A DNA stretch of 64,000 nucleotides from Myxococcales bacterium UBA1660 (GCA_002320815.1 DCLA01000068.1:62001-126000); one strand, 5' to 3'. Counted from the stretch's first letter, positions 45,087 through 55,663 are shown. The notes: generated by a model not told the origin, from the sequence alone. Numbers and translations are program-made.

Positions 45087-46145
45087 CGGTTCGCGCGGAC
45101 GTATAGCGGGCGACGCGGATTCGATCCACGTCGCGCGCCGAGGAGATCGCGCCCTTTCGGTTGGCCCATTTCGTGCCAGGCTTACGCGCCGTGAAGCGCT
45201 TTCTTCCCCTGCTCCTCCTGGCCCTGGCGTGTCCCGGGCCGGCCACCGACACCACCTGGGACCCGGCGTTCGACGCCACCTCGGTCGGTTGGCTCCTCAG
45301 CACCTTCAGCCCCGACGGCGACGTCCGCTACGCCGTCGGCGGGACGCCCGACGCGGGCGTCGTGTACAGCGATGTCACCGGCGATTGGGCACCCGTGGAC
45401 ACCGGGCTCGCCACGCCGCTCCTGAACTGGGTCTTCGGCTTCGGGCCCGACGACCTCTGGGTGGTCGGGAACGCGGGCACCATCGTCCACCACGACGGGG
45501 CGTCGTGGGCGACCGTCGACTCGGGAACCACCGAGGATCTCTGGGGCATCTGGGGGTCGGGCCCCACGGACCTCTGGGCCGTGGGCGGCAGCGGCTTCGA
45601 CGACGCCATCGCGACCTTGCTCCACTACGACGGCGCGGCCTGGACCTCGATGGAGCTGCCCGAGCTGGCGCGGCCCAACGTCCACGCCCTCTTCAAGGTG
45701 TGGGGCTCCGGGCCCGACGACGTCTTCATCGTCGGTCAGCGAGGCACGCTCCTGCGCTGGAACGGGTCGACCCTCACGGAGGAGCTGGTGGGCACCAGCG
45801 AGGATCTCATCAGCGTCTGGGGGACCGGGCCCGACCGGGTGGCGGTCGTCGGCGGGCGATCCAATGGGATCGTCGTCACTTGGAACGGCACGGAGTGGCA
45901 CAGGGAGAGCGTCTCCCCGTTGCCCGGTTTGAACGGCGTGTGGATGGGTGACCCCGACGTGATCCACGCGGTCGGCGTGGACTTCGTCACCGCGACCCTG
46001 GACTTCGAAACCCTTGCGTGGACGGAGGACGACATCACGCTACCCTCCGGTGGACGCAAGGCATTCCACGCCGTGTTCGGGGACGCGGCGGGCCGGCTGA
46101 CGACGGTTGGCGGCAATTTTGCTTCAGCGGGGACCACGGGAACCT

Positions 46146-48493
<2,348 letters not shown>

Positions 48494-48494
<1 letters not shown>

Positions 48495-48889
48495 TGCGGC
48501 ACGCGTGGATCCTCGTCCTCGCCGGCTGCGCGGCGCCGGACGTGATCTCGCTCCGGACGGAGGGCGCGTTGGTCCTCGAGGTCGAGGTCGAGCGCGCGGT
48601 CACCGCCGCGGAGCGACGGGCGGGGCTCGAGGGGCGGGACCCGCTGGCGGCGGGCCACGGTCTCCTGCTCGAGTTCCCCGTGGAGGACGAGGTCTGTATC
48701 GCCAACGGCGGTGTCGACTTCGGCATCGATGGGATCTTCCTCGACGCGTCGGGCCTGGTGACCGCCCTGGAGCGCGAGATCCCCGCGGGCGACCCGACCG
48801 TGCGCTGCGGCCGGGCCCGTTGGGTGCTCGAAGTCGGGAGCGGAGCAGCGGCCGAAGTCGTGCCCGGAGCGGCCGCCGCGGGCCTGTGA
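48494..48889 (+). CDS. DUF192 lipoprotein
   Basis: A 131-residue lipoprotein (LAGC, Cys 12) with a DUF192 domain: VTAAERRAGLEGRDPLAAGHGLLLEFP resembles the family's 'TxxERxxGLMxRxxLxxxxGMLFxF' opening, followed by VDFGIDGIFLDASGLV and an end (VLEVGSGAAAEVV) typical of these small beta-barrel proteins. Function is unknown; DUF192 genes often sit beside envelope genes. Its ATG overlaps the stop of the cytochrome gene by one base, making it the third member of the operon. Confidence 0.8.
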
Positions 48890-48895
48890 GCCCCT

Positions 48896-48971
48896 CGAAA
48901 ACGGACGTTTTCGTCCCGTCGCCCTGGGGCGAAAACGACACCGGGCCACCTACACCTTTGACGAAAGCGTC
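48896..48971. promoter_or_regulatory. palindrome cluster upstream of the XRE regulator (putative operators)
   Basis: An 18-base palindrome CGAAAACG-GA-CGTTTTCG (48896-48913) overlaps GACGTTTTCGTC (48904-48915). A weaker copy GGCGAAAACGAC lies at 48928-48939, and GACGAAAGCGTC at 48960-48971. The shared unit is GACG-N4-CGTC. The cluster ends 27 bases before the XRE start codon, so autoregulation is the simplest reading. The first palindrome could also help terminate the cytochrome operon. Confidence 0.55.
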
Positions 48972-48998
48972 CGGTGGTGACATGCCTCCGAGCCAACG

Positions 48999-49331
48999 AT
49001 GGATGTGACCAAGATCCTCGCCGCCAACCTCCGCGTGCTCCGCGAGCTCCGCGGGAAGCTGGGCCAGCTCGAGCTGGGCCAACGGGTGGGCGTCTCACGC
49101 CGTACCATCGCCCGACTCGAGAGCGCCGAGGTCGGCGACCCGGGCGTCGACCAGGTCCGGGGCCTCGCGCAGGCGCTGGACGTGCCCTTCGACCTGCTCG
49201 TCTCGCGCCGCCTGGTGCCGGTGACCATCCCGGTGCCCACCGACGTTCGTGAGCGGCTGGAAGCGGGCGACTCGGCCGACCTGATCGCGAAGATCGTTCG
49301 CGTCGTCGACGAGACCCCGCGCACTCGCTGA
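48999..49331 (+). CDS. XRE-family DNA-binding regulator
   Basis: A 110-residue protein with an N-terminal helix-turn-helix of the Cro/cI type (residues 7-65; LGQLELGQRVGVSRRTIARLESAE contains the recognition helix) and a short C-terminal part with a predicted dimerisation helix (SADLIAKIVRVVDE). It probably binds the palindromes just upstream of its own start, and possibly the 21-base palindrome downstream before the cyclase gene. No conventional ribosome-binding site is visible. Confidence 0.85.
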   Translation: MDVTKILAANLRVLRELRGKLGQLELGQRVGVSRRTIARLESAEVGDPGVDQVRGLAQALDVPFDLLVSRRLVPVTIPVPTDVRERLEAGDSADLIAKIVRVVDETPRTR

Positions 49332-49365
49332 TCGACTCGCCGCCGCTCTGCCAGGGTTCGATGCG

Positions 49366-49386
49366 CCGCATTGGTCACCAATGCGG
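49366..49386. promoter_or_regulatory. 21-base perfect inverted repeat before the diguanylate cyclase gene
   Basis: CCGCATTGGT-C-ACCAATGCGG: ten-base perfect arms around one C, 35 bases after the XRE stop and 64 bases before the PAS-GAF-GGDEF start. No T-run follows, which favours an operator over a terminator. Confidence 0.5.
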
Positions 49387-49450
49387 GTGATTGATGCCCG
49401 TCATGACGCATTAACCCGTCCGGGGCTGTCATCGCTGGGTATTTGGCCGC

Positions 49451-50905
49451 ATGCTGAGTGCGATGGCAAGGTCGAAAGTTTCCGCGGATACCGGAAAACT
49501 CTTCGCCCTGAAGCCGCCGACGCTCTTGGTCGAGCTCACGCGGAATCTGGCAGGGGGGGCGCTGGAGGACATCGTCCGTCACCTCTTCGCCGACTTGGAC
49601 GAGGCGGTGGTGGTGGCGGACGCCGATCGGCGCATCGTGCACGCGAACCGCGCGATGCTGGACCTCTTCGGGTACCCGATGGGCGAGCTGCTCGGTCGGA
49701 CCACCCGGCGCCTCTACGCCGACGGCGCCGACTTCGAGGCGGTCGGCAACGAGCGCTTCTTCGCCGCGGGCCCCTCGAACCACGAGCGCTACGTGATGCG
49801 CTATCGGCGCCGGGATGGGAGCACGTTTCTCGGCGCGACCGTCGCGGGGCCCTTCAAGAACGATGAGGGGGAGACCGTCGGGTTCCTGGGCATCATCACC
49901 GACGTCTCCGCGCCCATCGCGGAGACGCGCCTGCTGCGCCAGCTCCACGCGATCACCTCGGACCGGAAGGTGTCCTTCGAGGGCCGGGTCGCGGCGCTGG
50001 TGCGGCTCGCCGCCCAGCACTTCGGCATGCCCCTCGGCATGCTCGGTCGCATCGTCGGCGACGACTACGAGGTGGTGCGGACCTACGGCGGTCCCGTCCT
50101 CAGCGGCGAAGGCTCCACTCTCCCGCTGGAGCGGCTCTACTGCAGCTTCGCGTGGGCGCGGCAGGACGTGGTGGCGCTCGAGCACATCGGTCGGAGCAGT
50201 CACCGCTGCGCGCCCTGCTACTCCGACGCGCGCCTCGAGTCGTACATCGGTGTGCCGGTACTCGTGGACGGTCGCCCGTGGGGGACTCTAGCCTGCATCG
50301 GCCACGTGCCCCGGGCCGCTTTCACGGAACGCGACAAGGAGCTCGTCCGGCTCATCGCGACGTGGATCGGCCACGAGGTGGCGCGTGAGACGGACCACCG
50401 CAAACTGCACGACCTGGCGCTCCGGGATCCCTTGACCGGGGTCAGCAATCGCCGCGCGACCCAGGGGCGCCTCGAGCGGGCCATCGTGGCCCACCCGACC
50501 ACCACGGTGATCCTGATCGACCTGGACCACTTCAAGGCGGTCAACGACACCTTGGGCCACGACGTGGGCGACCAGGTGCTGCACAAGGTCAGCGAGGTCG
50601 CCAGCGGCGCCCTCCGGGACGCCGACCTCTTCGGCCGCTGGGGGGGCGAAGAGTTCCTGGTGGTGCTCCCCAACGCCGACCTCGGCGAGGGCGCCGCGAT
50701 CGCGCGCCGATTGGGGCAAGTAATCCGCGAGGCGTCCGTCCACACCACCGGGCGCGACGTCCACGTGACCGCCAGCATGGGGGTGGCAGCGACCCGGCCG
50801 TCGGATACCCCGGGCGCCTTGCTGCGGAGGGCCGACGAGGCCGTCTACCGGGCCAAGGCCCGGGGCCGCGACCGGGTGGAGCTCGAGACTCCACCCGACG
50901 CTTGA
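49451..50905 (+). CDS. PAS-GAF-GGDEF diguanylate cyclase
   Basis: A 484-residue cytoplasmic enzyme making cyclic di-GMP from GTP. A PAS domain (about 45-150; EAVVVADADRRIVHANRAM), a GAF domain (about 165-312, with a CAPC pair at 253-256 and CSF at 231 that could bind metal or sense redox), and a GGDEF domain (322-480) follow in order. The active-site motif is GGEEF (398-402), a catalytically competent variant; the inhibitory RxxD site is present (RDAD, 389-392). No membrane helix. ATG 49463 is an alternative start. It follows the XRE gene, whose product may control it through the 21-base palindrome. Confidence 0.93.
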   Translation: MLSAMARSKVSADTGKLFALKPPTLLVELTRNLAGGALEDIVRHLFADLDEAVVVADADRRIVHANRAMLDLFGYPMGELLGRTTRRLYADGADFEAVGNERFFAAGPSNHERYVMRYRRRDGSTFLGATVAGPFKNDEGETVGFLGIITDVSAPIAETRLLRQLHAITSDRKVSFEGRVAALVRLAAQHFGMPLGMLGRIVGDDYEVVRTYGGPVLSGEGSTLPLERLYCSFAWARQDVVALEHIGRSSHRCAPCYSDARLESYIGVPVLVDGRPWGTLACIGHVPRAAFTERDKELVRLIATWIGHEVARETDHRKLHDLALRDPLTGVSNRRATQGRLERAIVAHPTTTVILIDLDHFKAVNDTLGHDVGDQVLHKVSEVASGALRDADLFGRWGGEEFLVVLPNADLGEGAAIARRLGQVIREASVHTTGRDVHVTASMGVAATRPSDTPGALLRRADEAVYRAKARGRDRVELETPPDA

Positions 50906-50929
50906 CGGGGGGCCGGCCCGCGCCAAGCT
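50902..50929 (+). promoter_or_regulatory. promoter of the small Cys-rich lipoprotein gene
   Basis: TTGACG (50902-50907, containing the cyclase stop codon), 16-base spacer, CAAGCT (50924-50929), seven bases before the ATG at 50937. Confidence 0.6.
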
Positions 50930-50936
50930 CTGACCC

Positions 50937-51239
50937 ATGAAGCAGTTGGCCATGTCCCTGGTGTTGGCTTTCGGTTCCCTCACCGGCTGCGGGGGCGGCG
51001 CGGAGACCGACGCATCGGCCAACGAGCCCGGCTCCTACACGGGCACCGCGGGGGCCGAAGAAGACCTCTGCCCCGGCGGCGGGTTCGTCTCCGGCGGCGT
51101 GGACACCGAGGGGCGCGAGTGCGCGGCGATGGCCGGCACCTGCTGCTACGAGTCGCCGGACGACGCCTGCGACGCGATGGACTGCGAAGGCGAGTGCGAC
51201 ATCCTCGAGTCGCACCCCGCGCAGATCAGCTGCCGCTGA
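50937..51239 (+). CDS. small Cys-rich lipoprotein
   Basis: A 100-residue lipoprotein: leader MKQLAMSLVLAFGSLTGC (lipobox LTGC, Cys 18), a Gly/Thr/Ala linker, then a compact module of eight cysteines (LCPGGGF, ECAAMAGTCCYES, ACDAMDCEGECD, ISCR). It is probably a disulfide-stabilised surface protein of unknown function. A good promoter lies directly upstream and predicts a leaderless transcript. Confidence 0.8.
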   Translation: MKQLAMSLVLAFGSLTGCGGGAETDASANEPGSYTGTAGAEEDLCPGGGFVSGGVDTEGRECAAMAGTCCYESPDDACDAMDCEGECDILESHPAQISCR

Positions 51240-51245
51240 GGCCCC

Positions 51246-52316
51246 TCACGGGCTGACGCCGACCAGGCGGCAGGCGATGCCGGCCAGGTGGCCGACGGCG
51301 GCGCCGAACATCGACGCCTGGTCGCTGGAGGCGTTGCCCTGGAGGCTGCGCTTGTAGACGCCCTGGGCGATGGCCGCGAGGCGGAAGAGGCTGAAGGCCT
51401 TGAAGTACGCCCACTCCGCGGCGCCCCCAGGGGGCTCGTGACCTCCGTGGGCGACGTAGCGGGCGAGGAACTCGTCCTCGGGCGGGATGCCGGTCGCCGC
51501 GAAGTCGACCCCGAGGAGCCCGCCCACGTTGGGCAGGGCCACGTCGTAGAGCATGCAGGTGTAGGCCGCGTCGGCGAGGGGGTGGCCCAAGGTGCTGAGC
51601 TCCCAGTCGAGGACCGCCAGACAGCGGGGCTCGGTGGGGTGGAAGATCAGGTTGTCCATCCGGTAGTCGCCGTGGACCAAGGTGGTCACATCGCTCGCCG
51701 GGAGGTGCTCGGGCAGGAAACGGATCAGCGCCTCCATCGCCGGGACGTCGCCAGTGCGGCTCGCCTGGTACTGCTTGGTCCACCGGGCGACCTGGCGGGC
51801 GACGTACTGGCCCCCCTTGCCGTAGTCGCCGAGGCCCACCTCCCGGTGGTCGACCTGGTGCAGCGCCGCGAGGACCCGCGCGAGCTCTTCGTAGATGGCG
51901 GTCCGCTCGGCCGGCTCCACGCCGGGGAGCTGCACGTTCCAGAAGATCCGCCCCTCCACGTAGGCCATGACGAAGAAGGGGGTGCCGATGACCTCGGGGT
52001 CCTCGCAGAGCGCCGAGACCTCGGGCACGGGCACGTCGGTGTCGGCCAGCGCGCTCATGATCCGGTGCTCGCGCTCCACCGCGTGCGCCGAGGGCAGCAG
52101 CTCGCCCGGCGGCTTCTTGCGGAGAACCCAGGCTCGGTCGCCGTCGTGGATCCAGAAGGTCGGGTTGGACTGGCCGCCCTTGAACTGCCGGACCGTCAGC
52201 GCCTCGGTCTGGGGGCGCACCGCGTCCTTCCACCAAGCCAGGAGCTTCTCCTCGTCGAAGCGGTGGCGCTCGCGGACCTCGCGGGCGGCGGCGGGCGGCT
52301 CGATGGGGTGCGTCAT
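51246..52316 (-). CDS. APH-like phosphotransferase (ACAD10/11 N-domain or LvaA type)
   Basis: A 356-residue kinase-fold protein of the aminoglycoside-phosphotransferase superfamily. The catalytic loop is LVHGDYRMDNLIFHP and the metal motif VLDWELSTLGHPLAD, both characteristic of the group that includes the kinase part of human ACAD10/11 and bacterial LvaA, which phosphorylate 4-hydroxyacyl-CoA. This points to fatty-acyl rather than antibiotic substrates. The ATG at 52316 (MTHPIEPP) is preferred to the one 12 bases earlier because TATGGT ends seven bases before it. The gene is divergent from a matching acyl-CoA dehydrogenase. Confidence 0.88.
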   Translation of the reverse strand: MTHPIEPPAAAREVRERHRFDEEKLLAWWKDAVRPQTEALTVRQFKGGQSNPTFWIHDGDRAWVLRKKPPGELLPSAHAVEREHRIMSALADTDVPVPEVSALCEDPEVIGTPFFVMAYVEGRIFWNVQLPGVEPAERTAIYEELARVLAALHQVDHREVGLGDYGKGGQYVARQVARWTKQYQASRTGDVPAMEALIRFLPEHLPASDVTTLVHGDYRMDNLIFHPTEPRCLAVLDWELSTLGHPLADAAYTCMLYDVALPNVGGLLGVDFAATGIPPEDEFLARYVAHGGHEPPGGAAEWAYFKAFSLFRLAAIAQGVYKRSLQGNASSDQASMFGAAVGHLAGIACRLVGVSP

Positions 52317-52393
52317 GGAGGCGACCATACCCGAGGTGGGTGCGCGCGCCGAGTCACGCGCGCTCCGGGTGTCCGTGGGGTACCCTGCGCGCC
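52317..52393. promoter_or_regulatory. divergent promoter region of the kinase-like/ACAD pair
   Basis: A 77-base region with a -10-like box for each gene: TATGGT (52329-52324, minus strand) seven bases before ATG 52316, and TACCCT (52381-52386) seven bases before ATG 52394. No clear -35 boxes are visible, so an activator may be needed. Confidence 0.5.
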
Positions 52394-53596
52394 ATGACCG
52401 ACGAAGCGATGGAGCGCCTCCTCGAGCGGGCCGGCGAGCTCATGGACAGCCACGTGTATCCGCTGGAGGAGACGGTGATGGCCAAGGGCTGGGAAGGCTC
52501 CGCCGACGAGCGCGCGGCCGCCCGGGCCGCCGTGAAGGCGGCGGGGCTCTGGGCCCCGCAGATGCCGGAGGAGTACGGCGGTATGGGGCTGCCCTTCCGG
52601 CCCCACGCGCAGCTCAGCACGGTGCTCGGGCGGAGCACCTTCGGCCACTACGCCTTCGGCTGCCAGGCGCCGGACGCGGGCAACATGGAGGTGCTCCTCG
52701 AGCTCGGCACCGAGGCCCAGAAGGAGCAGTGGCTCCGGCCCCTCGCGGCCGGGGAGATCCGCAGCTGCTTCTCGATGACCGAGCCCGACCGCGCCGGGTC
52801 CAACCCCACTTGGATGGAGACCCGCGCCGAGCTCGACGGTGACGAGTGGGTCGTCGACGGCCACAAGTGGTTCACCTCCTCGGCCGACGGCGCAGCCTTC
52901 GCCATCGTGATGGCGGTGACCGAGCCCGAGGGACCGGCCCACGCGCGGGCCTCGATGATCATCGTGCCCACCGACGCGCCCGGCTTCGAGCACGTCCGGC
53001 GCATCTCCATCATGGGCGACGAAGGCGGCGGCTGGGCGAGCCACTCCGAGGTCCGCTACCACTCGGTTCGCGTGCCGAAGGAGAACCTCATCGGCGGGCG
53101 CGGTCAGGGCTTCCTGATCGCCCAGAAGCGGCTGGGACCGGGGCGCATCCACCACTGCATGCGCTGGATCGGCATCTGCGAGCGGGCCTTCGACCTGATG
53201 TGCAAGCGGGCCGTCGCCCGGGAGATCGCGCCCGGCAAGCCGCTGGCGACGCGGCAGATGGTCCAGGACTTCATCGCCGAGAGCCGCGCCGAGATCGACG
53301 CCGCCCGCCTCTATGTGGAGCACGTGGCCGACGTGATCGACCAGAAGGGCACCCACGCGGCGCGGACGGAGATCTCGTGCATCAAGTTCTTCGTCGCCAA
53401 CATCCTCCAGAAGGTCCTCGACCGGGCCATCCAGGTGCACGGCGCCCTGGGGATCACCGACGACCTCCCGCTCTCCCATCTGTTCCGGCACGAGCGCGGC
53501 GCGCGCATCTACGACGGCCCCGACGAGGTCCACAAGGCGTCCGTCGCGCGCCGGATCCTCCGCGGCTATGGCTTGGAGCTGGGCTCCATCGGCTGA
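52394..53596 (+). CDS. acyl-CoA dehydrogenase, ACAD10/11-like
   Basis: A 400-residue flavoprotein acyl-CoA dehydrogenase. The substrate/FAD signature SCFSMTEPDRAGSNP, the FAD-binding WVVDGHKWFTSSADGA and the C-terminal RIYDGPDEVHKASVARRIL are visible. In most ACADs the catalytic base is Glu in YEGT; here the same segment reads YDGPDEVH, as in the ACAD10/11 subgroup that acts on phosphorylated 4-hydroxyacyl-CoA. Together with the adjacent kinase-like gene it would shunt hydroxy-fatty acids into beta-oxidation. Start chosen at MTDEAM, with TACCCT seven bases upstream. The stop overlaps the next ATG by one base. Confidence 0.9.
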   Translation: MTDEAMERLLERAGELMDSHVYPLEETVMAKGWEGSADERAAARAAVKAAGLWAPQMPEEYGGMGLPFRPHAQLSTVLGRSTFGHYAFGCQAPDAGNMEVLLELGTEAQKEQWLRPLAAGEIRSCFSMTEPDRAGSNPTWMETRAELDGDEWVVDGHKWFTSSADGAAFAIVMAVTEPEGPAHARASMIIVPTDAPGFEHVRRISIMGDEGGGWASHSEVRYHSVRVPKENLIGGRGQGFLIAQKRLGPGRIHHCMRWIGICERAFDLMCKRAVAREIAPGKPLATRQMVQDFIAESRAEIDAARLYVEHVADVIDQKGTHAARTEISCIKFFVANILQKVLDRAIQVHGALGITDDLPLSHLFRHERGARIYDGPDEVHKASVARRILRGYGLELGSIG

Positions 53597-54837
53597 TGCG
53601 CGCGCTCGTCGCCTCGCTCTCGGTCGCCGTGCTCTCGGTCGCCTTGCCAGCGTCGGGGGCGGCCCACGCGCGACCGGCGGCGCTCACCGGCGTGCACGCG
53701 CGCGCTGGCGGCGACCTGGTCGCCGGCGCGACTTGGGGCCTGGTCTTCCGCGACGACGGAGCGTGGTCCTTGGGGTGCGCCGCGGCCTACGGCGTCGACG
53801 CCAACGTGCAGGATGCCTCGCTGGCGCTCGACGGCGCCGGGGTCATGGTGCTGGGCACCTACGACGGGCTCTTCGAGTCCCGCGACGGCTGCACCTTCGA
53901 CCGGGGTCCCGCGCCCCTCGACGAGGGCTGGACGGTCGCGGTGGCCACCGCGACAGATGGCTCGGTCCTCGCCGCGCTCTCCTCGGTCAGCCAGGCCGAC
54001 CAGCTCTACCGCCGCGCCGTGGGCGGTCCGTGGGCGCCGCACGGCGGGCCGCTGGAGCGCTTGGTCTCGGATCTGGTCTTCGATGGGGAGACCCTCTGGA
54101 TGACCACCTTCCGGCCGCGCACGGCCGCGGGACCGCCGGCGGTCTTCCTGGAGCGCAGCGACGACGGGGGGCTCACCTTCGAGGCGTGGGAGCTCCCGGT
54201 GGTGGACTCCGAGTACGGCGCGCACCTGCTCGCCGCGCGCGATGGCGAGGTGCATCTCGCGGTCCGGCACTTCGAGGGCGAGGCGGTCCCCGAGCGGCTG
54301 CTCCGCTTCGCGGACGACGCGTTCACCCAGGTGCACGCGATGGTGCAGATGGAGGCCGGCCTCTGGACCGAGGACGGCCTCTGGGTGATCGCCCGGGCCG
54401 GCGGGCTCGACCTGGCGCCCGACGGCGTCGCCTTCGCGCGCATCCACGACGTGGCCGGTCGCTGCCTCGCGGAGATCGATGGTGAGCTCCTGGCGTGCAC
54501 CGATCCGGCCCGCGACGGGATGGCCCTCGGCGCGGTCACGACGGACTCGGTGGAGCCATGGCTCCAGCTCGCCGAGCTGAGCGCGTTGCGCGCGTGTCCG
54601 GCGGCCTCCGAGGCCGCGGCCACGTGCCCGATGTTCCGCGAGGCGCTCGCCGAGGACGTCCAGGTCCCGGTGGACGGCGTGCCTCCCCCCGGGACCGCGC
54701 TGCCTGACGAGGGCGGCTGCGCGGTGGGCGGCGCCGAGGGCGCCCCCGGGTTCGGGGGCGCCCTCGCGCTCGCCTGGGTCGCTCAGCGCCGGCGGCGCCG
54801 GAAGAAGAGCGCCAGGCCGACCAAGCCCGCGCCGTAG
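53596..54837 (+). CDS. exported MYXO-CTERM propeller protein
   Basis: A 413-residue protein with a signal peptide (cut near SGAAHA, residue 25). The body consists of repeating strands with Asp/Gly turns (GTYDGLFESRDGCTFD, SDDGGLTFEAWELP, EDGLWVIARAGG), probably a propeller. It ends with GGCAVGG, a hydrophobic stretch (GGALALAWVA) and an Arg cluster (QRRRRRKK), the MYXO-CTERM layout, but with an unusual extra tail (SARPTKPAP). The ATG overlaps the ACAD stop by one base. The 3' end overlaps the convergent gene by 55 bases. Confidence 0.78.
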   Translation: MRALVASLSVAVLSVALPASGAAHARPAALTGVHARAGGDLVAGATWGLVFRDDGAWSLGCAAAYGVDANVQDASLALDGAGVMVLGTYDGLFESRDGCTFDRGPAPLDEGWTVAVATATDGSVLAALSSVSQADQLYRRAVGGPWAPHGGPLERLVSDLVFDGETLWMTTFRPRTAAGPPAVFLERSDDGGLTFEAWELPVVDSEYGAHLLAARDGEVHLAVRHFEGEAVPERLLRFADDAFTQVHAMVQMEAGLWTEDGLWVIARAGGLDLAPDGVAFARIHDVAGRCLAEIDGELLACTDPARDGMALGAVTTDSVEPWLQLAELSALRACPAASEAAATCPMFREALAEDVQVPVDGVPPPGTALPDEGGCAVGGAEGAPGFGGALALAWVAQRRRRRKKSARPTKPAP

Positions 54838-55127
54838 CCGGCGCGACCGCCGGCCGCGCACCCGTCGTCGTCGTCGTCGTCCGCGGGCGTGGTGCCCGCG
54901 TCCGCGGAGCCGCAGGTGTTGGTCCACGCGGTCTGACTGCCCGAGGGGTCACAGCTCAGGCAAGAGTCCGCCGGGTTCGCCTCGCCGCTGGTGAAGCAGT
55001 CGCCGTCGATGAGGCAGCAGTTGCCGCCGCAGCAGATGGCGTCGACCTGCGAGCCGACGTCCTCCTGAGCCGCCGCGCCAGAGGCGAAGAGCCCCAGCGC
55101 GAGGGCCCCGAAAGCGAGCCGGCGCAT
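54783..55127 (-). CDS. Cys-rich MYXO-CTERM protein (CCGGNCC paralogue B)
   Basis: A 114-residue exported protein: signal peptide (cut near SGAAAQ), a Cys-rich core with AICCGGNCCLIDGDC, then SGEANPADSCLSCDPSGSQ followed by TAWT, an Asp run and a terminal sorting tail (GCAAGG, hydrophobic helix, FFRRRRR). The core is shared with the gene immediately upstream, so the two are tandem paralogues. The ATG overlaps the stop of that gene (ATGA). No known family; a disulfide-rich or metal-binding role is possible. Confidence 0.75.
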   Translation of the reverse strand: MRRLAFGALALGLFASGAAAQEDVGSQVDAICCGGNCCLIDGDCFTSGEANPADSCLSCDPSGSQTAWTNTCGSADAGTTPADDDDDDGCAAGGRAGYGAGLVGLALFFRRRRR

Positions 55128-55558
55128 CAAGCGGCCTTCCGGCGCCGGCGCGCGAAGAGAGCCATGGCGATCCAGAGACCGCCCGCGGCCCCACCGCCGG
55201 CCGCGCTGCAGCCGTCGTCGTCGTCGTCGTCGTCGGGCGTCGTGGTCCCGGCGTCGGTCTCCGTGGTGGAGCCGGCGTCGGTCTCCGTGGTTCCGGCATC
55301 TTCCTCGGTCACGCCGGCGTCTTCCTCGGTCATCGTGCCCGCGTCGGCGTCGCCGCAGCCGGCCACGTCGGTCCACGCCGTCTGGCTGGAGCTCGGGTCA
55401 CACACCTGGCAGGCGTCGTCCGGGTTCTCGTCGCCGGACGAGCGGCACACGGTGTCGATAAAGCAGCAGTTGCCGCCGCAGCAGATGGCGAACGCTTCCG
55501 ACATCGGCGCTGCCGCCCAGAGCACGACTGCCGCGCTCATCATCACCAAGAATCTCAT
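55127..55558 (-). CDS. Cys-rich MYXO-CTERM protein (CCGGNCC paralogue A)
   Basis: A 143-residue exported protein: signal peptide (cut near SEAFA), core AICCGGNCCFIDTVC with SSGDENPDDACQVCDPSSSQ and TAWT, an acidic low-complexity linker with repeats of the TTETDAGT/TEEDAG type, a run of seven Asp, and a MYXO-CTERM tail (GCSAAGG, hydrophobic helix, ARRRRK). It is paralogous to the downstream gene, with which it overlaps by ATGA; they likely work together or arose by recent duplication. The ATG at 55558 (MRFLVM) gives a proper signal peptide; an in-frame start 51 bases earlier would not. Confidence 0.75.
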   Translation of the reverse strand: MRFLVMMSAAVVLWAAAPMSEAFAICCGGNCCFIDTVCRSSGDENPDDACQVCDPSSSQTAWTDVAGCGDADAGTMTEEDAGVTEEDAGTTETDAGSTTETDAGTTTPDDDDDDDGCSAAGGGAAGGLWIAMALFARRRRKAA

Positions 55559-55663
55559 CGATTTCCTCCGATCCACGGCGGGTCCCATCCCGCCGCCCGG
55601 CCGGAGCATAGCACTCCTGGGGCAAATCCCCCCATTGGGTGAAGATCCCCCGCCGGGGGCGCT

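Noticed and set aside
53568..54485. Arg/Gly-rich frames overlapping the propeller gene near 53.6-54.5 kb
   Set aside because: Composition typical of out-of-frame translation of G+C-rich DNA.
55203..55440. Short tandem trinucleotide repeats (GTC/CGT) in the Cys-rich genes as a phase-variable repeat
   Set aside because: They encode the in-frame Asp run, and a change of whole codons would only alter linker length. Possible slippage was not considered strong enough to report.
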